A DNA stretch of 64,000 nucleotides from Methyloprofundus sedimenti. GTDB taxonomy: Bacteria; Pseudomonadota; Gammaproteobacteria; Methylococcales; Methylomonadaceae. The stretch is from positions 405,001 to 469,000 of the forward strand of contig NZ_LPUF01000001.1 in the NCBI RefSeq assembly GCF_002072955.1. Reading direction: 5' to 3'. Positions 58,604 to 64,000 of this stretch are shown one piece after another. How positions within the stretch are numbered: position 1 is the stretch's first letter; every line of letters begins with the position of its first letter. The notes below the pieces were generated by a model that ran no database searches, had not been told where the DNA came from, and saw only the letters and a program-made list of their open reading frames with translations. Both the position numbers and the translations under genes were made by a program.

Positions 58604-58957
58604 TTGAACCTAGAAACTTCAGTTGAATACGGATTTTCCACAAAACCGTGAAGCGAAGTATAGTCACCTAACAGGTGACCAGTATTTACGATTATTATAT
58701 TTTATATTCAGTCACTTATAAAGTTTCCTGATTACGTACGGCCCACAGCCATATTAAAAAATATTTTAATATCAGTATGTTAATAGTCTCGTCATTCACG
58801 AAGTCTACCCAGTCAAGCGTGGGCACAAGCTTTATCGGGAATCTTTGCTTACCCCACAAGATTCTTGCTAAAAGCGTGCAGGAATGACGAATATAGCTGA
58901 GAGTTATGGGTAATCAGGTAAAGTTTTATAGTGGCCAACTGCGGTTTCCAGGTTGAA
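58604..58957. repeat. Miniature inverted-repeat element, family A, copy 3, split by a family B element
   Basis: Outer ends TTGAACCTAGAAACTTCAG (58604-) and CAACTGCGGTTTCCAGGTT (58936-58954, extending to 58957) are imperfect inverted copies. In reverse orientation it shows the same TATAAGTGACTGAATATAA and GTCACCTG/AGGTGAC hairpin as copy 2, without copy 2's extra 90 bases. Its CACTATAAAAC stretch is interrupted by the family B insertion at 58727-58918. Without that insertion it would be about 154 bases. Confidence 0.8.
58727..58918. repeat. Miniature inverted-repeat element, family B, copy 2, nested
   Basis: A 192-base element with ends CCTGATTA...TAATCAGG, inserted in family A copy 3 and flanked by a perfect 8-base duplication TAAAGTTT (58719-58726 and 58919-58926). 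In reverse orientation relative to 46262-46430 and closely similar along its whole length, apart from about 23 extra bases in the middle. Confidence 0.92.
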
Positions 58958-59174
58958 TGTTCTATACGCATGCCAGCCCTAGTTAATGGGTTTTAATCGT
59001 TACTTTTGTGAATAATTTTTAGTCCAATGTTTTTACTGAATACATATTTTTATGTGCTCTTTTTCAGTATAAGATCAAATTTTTGTTATACTTAGCCACT
59101 GAGCCGTTTAAAGTTAAACAAATCTCAACGTCAACTTCGCAAGTCATTGTATTTTCACCACTAAATAATCCTGT

Positions 59175-60857
59175 ATGAGCCATCAACAATTTATTGATAC
59201 GCTAATTGCTCAGCAATCACTGCGCGAAAATGATTTAAAAAAAGTCACAAAAATCAGAGAGCAAATGCAAGAGTCAGGGTTGCCTTTGTTGCTGGTGAGG
59301 TTGGGTTTGTGTTCCGAGAAAGATGTGGCTAATGCTTTAGCGACAGTGACAGGTTTGCCTATTGTGAAGCCAGAAGAATACCCTGATACCCCAGTTTTGC
59401 CTGAGCAAATTTCCTTGCGTTTTTTAAAAGAATTTCATCTAGTGGGTATTGCGGCAGATGAGAATAAAATTGTTATCGCGCTTATAGACCCCGAAAACAG
59501 CTTTGTAGTGCAATCATTGCGGTTGATTTGTGATATCGAAATTGAGTTAAGAATTGGTCTCTTATCGGATATCGATAAAGCAATCGAGTCTCAGTATGAT
59601 GAAGGTAAGTCTCAAATGGGGCAAATTACCGGTAACCTGGATGCGAGTGATGCATTAGATGATATTGAACATCTAAAAGATTTGGCCAGTGAAGCACCGG
59701 TTATTCGTATGGTGAATCTTATTTTTCAGCGTGCGCTTGAAAGCAAGGCATCCGATATTCATTTTGAACCCTTTGAAGGCGTTTTAATTATCCGATTGCG
59801 CATTGATGGTGTATTACAGAAAATAGAAGGGCCACCGGCAAGTGCGACCGCGGCGGTTATTTCCAGAATAAAACTGATGGCTAAGCTAAATATCGCGGAA
59901 CGACGTCTGCCTCAGGATGGGCGTATTAAAATCCAGATGCAGGGCAAGGAAATTGATCTGCGTGTATCGACAACACCGACTATGTACGGTGAAAGTGTGG
60001 TGATACGGCTATTAGATAAAGAAAGTGTGGTATTTGATTTTGCTTCTTTGGGTTTTGAAGAATCAAATCTGCAACAATTTATTGAAGTGCTGAGTAAGCC
60101 CCATGGTATTATCTTGATCACAGGTCCAACCGGGAGCGGTAAATCGACCACTTTATATACTGCTTTAAGTCAGTTGAATACCCCGGAAAGAAAGATTATT
60201 ACCGTTGAAGACCCGGTTGAATATCAGTTAAACGGTGTTAACCAGATTCAGGCCAAACCTAAAATCGGTTTAACCTTCAGCAGTGCATTGCGTTCCATTG
60301 TTCGGCAGGATCCAGACGTTATCATGATTGGGGAGATGCGTGACCTGGAAACTGCAAAAATAGCCGTACAGTCAGCATTAACAGGGCATCTGGTATTATC
60401 TACCTTACATACTAATGATGCTGCGGGTGCCTTGGCCAGGTTATTGGATATGGGGCTGGATGATTATCTTTTGACATCCACGGTGAATGGTATTTTAGCT
60501 CAGCGCTTAGTAAGAAAATTATGCATGCATTGTCGAAAGCCTTATCAGCCATTAGCCGAGGTTATTCGGGAGAAAGGGCTAAGTCGCTTCTTGAAAAATG
60601 GGGAATTGACACTATATCAGGCTACAGGATGTAAAGAATGTGGGGGTATTGGTTATAGTGGGCGCTTGGCAATTATTGAACTTTTGGTTATGAATGATGC
60701 GATAAGAAAAATGGTTATGGAACATAAGGAGTCCGGATTGATTCAAGAAGAAGCGGTACGTGGCGGGATGATGTCAATTTATCAGGACGGTTTGGCGAAA
60801 GCAGCGAAGGGCCTGACCACTTTAGATGAAGTATTACGTGTAGCCACGGAAGCATAA
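59175..60857 (+). CDS. gspE: Type II secretion/pilus assembly ATPase GspE
   Basis: A 560-residue AAA+-type secretion ATPase: N-terminal N1/MshEN-like domain (to about residue 150), N2 domain (EAPVIRMVNLIFQRALESKA, SDIHFEP), Walker A GPTGSGKSTT at about 316-325, Asp box and Walker B (VIMIGEMRD), and the tetracysteine zinc site CMHC...CKEC (about 450 and 485). Powers pseudopilus assembly. It opens an operon gspE-F-G-H-I-J with close spacing. Confidence 0.95.
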   Translation: MSHQQFIDTLIAQQSLRENDLKKVTKIREQMQESGLPLLLVRLGLCSEKDVANALATVTGLPIVKPEEYPDTPVLPEQISLRFLKEFHLVGIAADENKIVIALIDPENSFVVQSLRLICDIEIELRIGLLSDIDKAIESQYDEGKSQMGQITGNLDASDALDDIEHLKDLASEAPVIRMVNLIFQRALESKASDIHFEPFEGVLIIRLRIDGVLQKIEGPPASATAAVISRIKLMAKLNIAERRLPQDGRIKIQMQGKEIDLRVSTTPTMYGESVVIRLLDKESVVFDFASLGFEESNLQQFIEVLSKPHGIILITGPTGSGKSTTLYTALSQLNTPERKIITVEDPVEYQLNGVNQIQAKPKIGLTFSSALRSIVRQDPDVIMIGEMRDLETAKIAVQSALTGHLVLSTLHTNDAAGALARLLDMGLDDYLLTSTVNGILAQRLVRKLCMHCRKPYQPLAEVIREKGLSRFLKNGELTLYQATGCKECGGIGYSGRLAIIELLVMNDAIRKMVMEHKESGLIQEEAVRGGMMSIYQDGLAKAAKGLTTLDEVLRVATEA

Positions 60858-60858
60858 A

Positions 60859-62076
60859 GTGACTCTATTTGCGTTTAAAGCGGTCAATCAGGAAGGTAAT
60901 GTACAGGAAGGCACTAAAGAGGCAGAAAATGAAGCTGCTGTCGTAAAATTCCTGCAAGCTGAAGGTTTGATTCCGGTGAAGATATCTCAATCGGGTTTGA
61001 AAGCGGCTTATCTATTTTCCTTTAAGAAAGATAAGGAAGGTCTGAGCGAAAAAGAGATTGGTCTTTTTACTAAAGAGCTAGCAACCCTGTTGCAGGCAGG
61101 TTTACCGATAGACCGGTCTTTAGTTGTATTAATGGATCTGATTGAAGAGGATTCTAAAATACACAGGCTGATTCAGAATGTACTACAGCAGGTAAAAGGC
61201 GGAGCAAATCTTGCGGATGCGTTGCAATCTGAATCCAGTGCGTTTTCACGTTTTTATATCAATATGTTACGTGCAGGTGAGGCGGGTGGTAGTGTCGATA
61301 CTGTGCTCGGGCAGCTATCTGAATATATAGAAAAGTCAAAAGAGTTAAAAGACACAGTCAGTACCGCCATGATCTACCCGATTATTCTTGTTATTATGGC
61401 GCTAGGCTCAGTGTTTTTATTGCTTACTTTTGTCGTTCCGCAATTTACTGAAATGTTTGAAAGCGCGGGTAAGGAATTGCCCATGTCTACTCAAATCGTG
61501 GTTGGCACGGCTGAATGGCTGCAAAGTTACTGGTGGTTGCTGTTCATACTCGGCACAGGCGCTTATTATACTTTGCGTTATGAACTGAGCATTGGGCCGA
61601 GAAAAGCGCGCTGGGACGGTGTTATTTTATCGATTCCATTGTTTGGAGAAATAATTCGTAATATAAGTACCACCAACTTTACCCGCACTTTAGGGACACT
61701 TCTTTCCAATGGCGTGCCCATATTAACGGCGTTAGGAATTGTTAAAGGAACTGTCAATAATCTTGTTTTAGTGCAGGCATTATCTGATGCAGAAGAAAAT
61801 CTGAAGCAGGGGAAAGATATGTCCAGTGCCTTAATCGAATCGGGACAATTTCCTAAAATGGCAACCCAGATGATTAAAATGGGTGAAGAAACAGGTAAAA
61901 TGGAAGAAATGCTAGAGCGAACTGCTAATACCTATGACAAACAGCTGAAAATAACCATTGAACGGATGCTGGCCATGATGGAGCCGATTTTAATTGTGAC
62001 TTTAGGGCTGCTCATTGCGGGAATTATCATTTCCATATTGTCAGCAATTTTAAGTGTCAACGACTTGGCATTTTAA
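60859..62076 (+). CDS. gspF: Type II secretion inner-membrane protein GspF
   Basis: A 405-residue protein with two homologous cytosolic T2SSF domains and three membrane helices (about 170-192, 215-233 and 372-396). Family sequences: FTKELATLLQAGLPIDRSL, FYINMLRAGEAGGSVDTVL, NFTRTLGTLLSNGVPILTAL, MIKMGEETGKMEEML. Start is GTG, one base after the gspE stop. Confidence 0.96.
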   Translation: MTLFAFKAVNQEGNVQEGTKEAENEAAVVKFLQAEGLIPVKISQSGLKAAYLFSFKKDKEGLSEKEIGLFTKELATLLQAGLPIDRSLVVLMDLIEEDSKIHRLIQNVLQQVKGGANLADALQSESSAFSRFYINMLRAGEAGGSVDTVLGQLSEYIEKSKELKDTVSTAMIYPIILVIMALGSVFLLLTFVVPQFTEMFESAGKELPMSTQIVVGTAEWLQSYWWLLFILGTGAYYTLRYELSIGPRKARWDGVILSIPLFGEIIRNISTTNFTRTLGTLLSNGVPILTALGIVKGTVNNLVLVQALSDAEENLKQGKDMSSALIESGQFPKMATQMIKMGEETGKMEEMLERTANTYDKQLKITIERMLAMMEPILIVTLGLLIAGIIISILSAILSVNDLAF

Positions 62077-62096
62077 TCAAGAAATTAACAATAAAG

Positions 62097-62534
62097 ATGA
62101 GAACAAAAATGAAAAAAGCAAATAACGCGATACAGGGTTTTACTTTAATAGAGTTATTAGTGGTTTTAGCCATTATTGGGCTATTAGCAGGTTTGGTAGG
62201 ACCGCAGGTTATGAAGCATTTAGGCGGCGCCAAAACTAAAACAGCCCGGGTGCAAATTGAAGATCTGGCCGGTGCGCTGGATATGTATAAGATGGATGTA
62301 GGACGTTATCCCACTTCTAGTGAAGGTTTGCAGGCATTAGTTGAAAGGCCGTCGAGCGCTCGTTCATGGAATGGTCCGTATTTACGTAAAAATAATGTCC
62401 CTCAGGATCCTTGGATTTATGATTATCATTATGTTTCGCCAGGTGAGCATGGCAGCTTTGATTTATACTCATTAGGTGCTGATAATGCCTCTGGCGGTGA
62501 AGGCGAAGATCAGGATGTTAATAGTTGGGAATAA
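62097..62534 (+). CDS. gspG: Type II secretion major pseudopilin GspG
   Basis: A 145-residue prepilin: short basic leader, prepilin peptidase site QGFTLIELLVVLAIIG (cleavage after Gly, Phe methylated), then the GspG core with KTARVQIEDLAGALDMYK and the calcium/loop region RYPTSSEGLQALVERP ending SGGEGEDQDVNSWE. The start may be ATG 62097 or 62109. Overlaps gspH by 10 bases. Confidence 0.96.
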   Translation: MRTKMKKANNAIQGFTLIELLVVLAIIGLLAGLVGPQVMKHLGGAKTKTARVQIEDLAGALDMYKMDVGRYPTSSEGLQALVERPSSARSWNGPYLRKNNVPQDPWIYDYHYVSPGEHGSFDLYSLGADNASGGEGEDQDVNSWE

Positions 62535-62986
62535 ATAAAAAAACATATCAGAGTAGAGGATTTACTCTAATAGAGTTGTTATTAGTCATCGTAATTATTG
62601 CTATGGCTGTGGCTGTTGCTGCGCCGAATATAGGCTCTGGAAATCAAACGGCCAGTTTAAATGCGACAGCACGAGAAATGGCTTCGGCATTGCGTTTTGC
62701 AAGAGGGCATGCGCTGACACATCGCAAAGAAAGCGTGCTTTTAGTTAATTTAGAGGAAAACTCTTACCAGCTTACCGACAGATCAAAAGTATTTAAAATA
62801 ACCAAGGATATTACGGTGATTTTAGATATTGCCCAATCACAGATTATTGATGAAAATCATGGGGGAATACGTTTTTTTCCGGATGGCTCCTCTACAGGTG
62901 GGCGTATCTCACTGGAATTAGGTGAGAATAAACGTCAGATAGATGTCAACTGGTTAACCGGGCAAGTTGAAATTGATGACTGGTAA
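62525..62986 (+). CDS. gspH: Type II secretion minor pseudopilin GspH
   Basis: A 153-residue prepilin with site SRGFTLIELLLVIVIIAMAVAVAAP. Core typical of GspH (ATAREMASALRFARGHAL, RFFPDGSSTGGRI). No ATG or GTG precedes the leader in frame; TTG at 62525, with AGGA 8 bases upstream, is the likely start, inside gspG. Confidence 0.9.
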   Translation: MGINKKTYQSRGFTLIELLLVIVIIAMAVAVAAPNIGSGNQTASLNATAREMASALRFARGHALTHRKESVLLVNLEENSYQLTDRSKVFKITKDITVILDIAQSQIIDENHGGIRFFPDGSSTGGRISLELGENKRQIDVNWLTGQVEIDDW

Positions 62987-63380
62987 ACCTCGCGCGCAGC
63001 AAGGCTTTTCCTTGCTGGAAATATTAATCGCCTTTTCAATTCTGGCTTTTTCTTTAACGGTCTTATTGAATATTTTTTCAGGAGGATTAAGGCGTACTAT
63101 CGTTTCTGAAGAGTATCAACAAGCAGTGATCATAGCGCAGTCTAAACTGGCTGCTGCAGGTGTAGAAAATGTGCTGGATAATGGAATGCAGAGTGGGGAT
63201 ATAGAGAAAAGATTTTTTTGGTCTGTACAGATGCAAGCGTTTGATTTGGATGAGCTGGGTCTGGATTCAGAAAATCAAATTGTAGTGCCCTATCAGGTGA
63301 CGGCCAGGGTAGAGTGGTTAGCAGGCAGGAATAACCGACAGTTTGAGCTGACTACGATTAAACTGGCCAAAGTACAATGA
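62976..63380 (+). CDS. gspI: Type II secretion minor pseudopilin GspI
   Basis: About 134 residues from the ATG at 62976, which overlaps the gspH end; prepilin site AQQGFSLLEILIAFSILAFS. The GspI-like segment AVIIAQSKLAAAG follows. The frame extends upstream to a TTG at 62967, less likely. Stop overlaps the gspJ start. Confidence 0.9.
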   Translation: MTGKPRAQQGFSLLEILIAFSILAFSLTVLLNIFSGGLRRTIVSEEYQQAVIIAQSKLAAAGVENVLDNGMQSGDIEKRFFWSVQMQAFDLDELGLDSENQIVVPYQVTARVEWLAGRNNRQFELTTIKLAKVQ

Positions 63381-64000
63381 GAATAGAAAAAAAAGCAAAC
63401 CAGCCGGGCTTTACTTTATTAGAAGTCTTGATCGGTATGAGTATCATGAGCATTATGATGCTGTTGCTGTTTGCCAGTTTAAGAACTTGTGTGCAAAACT
63501 GGAATGCCGGGGAGAAAAAAATTGCTCAGGTAAGCCAGGCAGCCATTATCCAGAATTTTTTGCAGAGTAAGCTGCACTCGACGGTGCCTTTAGATGGCAG
63601 TTTTTTAGAAGAGCCACAATTTTCATTCCAGGGCAACCAGGAACAGATACAGTTTGTTGCTGCCATGCCTGCGAGTGCAGGACGCTTGGGGTTGCAGTTG
63701 TTTAAAATGAGTTTGCGACCCGCGGACAGAGGGGAGCAGGGAAATAATTTGCAAGTTGAAATGCAACCTTTTTTTCCGCAGGGAGAAAGTGATGCACAAT
63801 GGAGTGAAAAACCTGTTGTTATTTTAAAGAAAATTCATAGTCTGCAGTTTGCCTATTTTGGCCCTGATAATGATGCTAGAGATAGTGATTCAAGCTGGCA
63901 CGACGATTGGCTAGAGAAAGATAACTTACCTAAATTAGTCAGTGTAGATATCGAGCTGCTCAATGGTGAAATATGGCCGCAACTTATTGTTGCCTTGAAA
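63377..64000 (+). CDS. gspJ: Type II secretion minor pseudopilin GspJ (3' end outside window)
   Basis: Open from the ATG at 63377 to the window edge, 208 codons so far. Prepilin site QPGFTLLEVLIGMSIMSIMM near residues 9-28, then a GspJ-type body (FLQSKL, LQFAYFGPDNDARD, SWHDDW, PKLVSVDIELLNGEIWPQLI). ATG overlaps the gspI stop by four bases. Truncated only by the window; gspK normally follows. Confidence 0.9.
   Translation, partial: MRIEKKANQPGFTLLEVLIGMSIMSIMMLLLFASLRTCVQNWNAGEKKIAQVSQAAIIQNFLQSKLHSTVPLDGSFLEEPQFSFQGNQEQIQFVAAMPASAGRLGLQLFKMSLRPADRGEQGNNLQVEMQPFFPQGESDAQWSEKPVVILKKIHSLQFAYFGPDNDARDSDSSWHDDWLEKDNLPKLVSVDIELLNGEIWPQLIVALK

Overview
The window reads as a contiguous piece of the chromosome of a moderately AT-rich gammaproteobacterium (hand counts of single 60-base lines give about 38-43% G+C outside one island). 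The support is gene order: ygfB-pepP beside a small coiled-coil gene, zapA and 6S RNA; an rsx/rnf electron-transport operon; mnmG-rsmG-parA-parB-atpIBEFHAGDC-glmU-glmS, an arrangement usually close to the replication origin; a monomeric NADP isocitrate dehydrogenase; and a type II secretion/pseudopilin operon. A Methylococcales-type organism would fit, but no gene here proves it.

Layout. 1-2.8 kb: pepP and ygfB on the minus strand, divergent from a ZapB-like gene, zapA and the 6S RNA. 2.8-10.1 kb: the rsx operon on the minus strand (pRiA4b-ORF3-like gene, rsxA, rsxB, rsxC, gap, rsxD, rsxG, rsxE, FemAB-like gene). The gap between rsxC and rsxD holds an oppositely oriented PLDc_N/SHOCT gene and a miniature inverted-repeat element. 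10.2-14.0 kb: metH. 14.0-18.9 kb: mostly small or unusual genes, namely a DUF2970 protein, an unknown membrane protein, a 42-residue membrane peptide, an HTTM-DCC fusion protein, and two divergently placed paralogous mini-lipoproteins with near-identical promoters. 18.9-34.5 kb: the housekeeping block from mnmG to glmS, followed by a Tag-like DNA glycosylase.

34.5-39.1 kb is an accessory island. It holds tandem hairpins, an unknown lipoprotein and an 81-residue protein, the 3' remnant of a group II intron, broken REP-associated transposase (RAYT) genes, and a G+C-richer xthA-uracil-DNA-glycosylase pair lying between two RAYT fragments. 39.1-45.7 kb: an MsbA-like exporter and an ABC ATPase/FtsX/AttH-CrtC operon behind a strong operator-like dyad. 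45.7-46.5 kb: another RAYT remnant and a miniature element with a perfect 8-bp target duplication. 46.5-52.0 kb: a YpfJ-type metallopeptidase and a MacA/MacB-like efflux operon with two separate permease genes.

52.0-55.9 kb: a miniature element, then a three-gene cluster I cannot assign (four-helix membrane protein with coiled coil, SPFH-like coiled-coil protein, C2H2 zinc-finger-like protein), then a decayed CopZ-like metallochaperone gene. 56.2-58.4 kb: icd. 58.4-59.2 kb: two nested miniature elements. 59.2-64 kb: gspE-F-G-H-I-J, with gspJ running off the window.

The best candidates for something undescribed are the three-gene cluster at 52.5-55.4 kb, the paralogous mini-lipoproteins with duplicated promoters, and the two miniature-element families whose insertion history can be read directly from target duplications.
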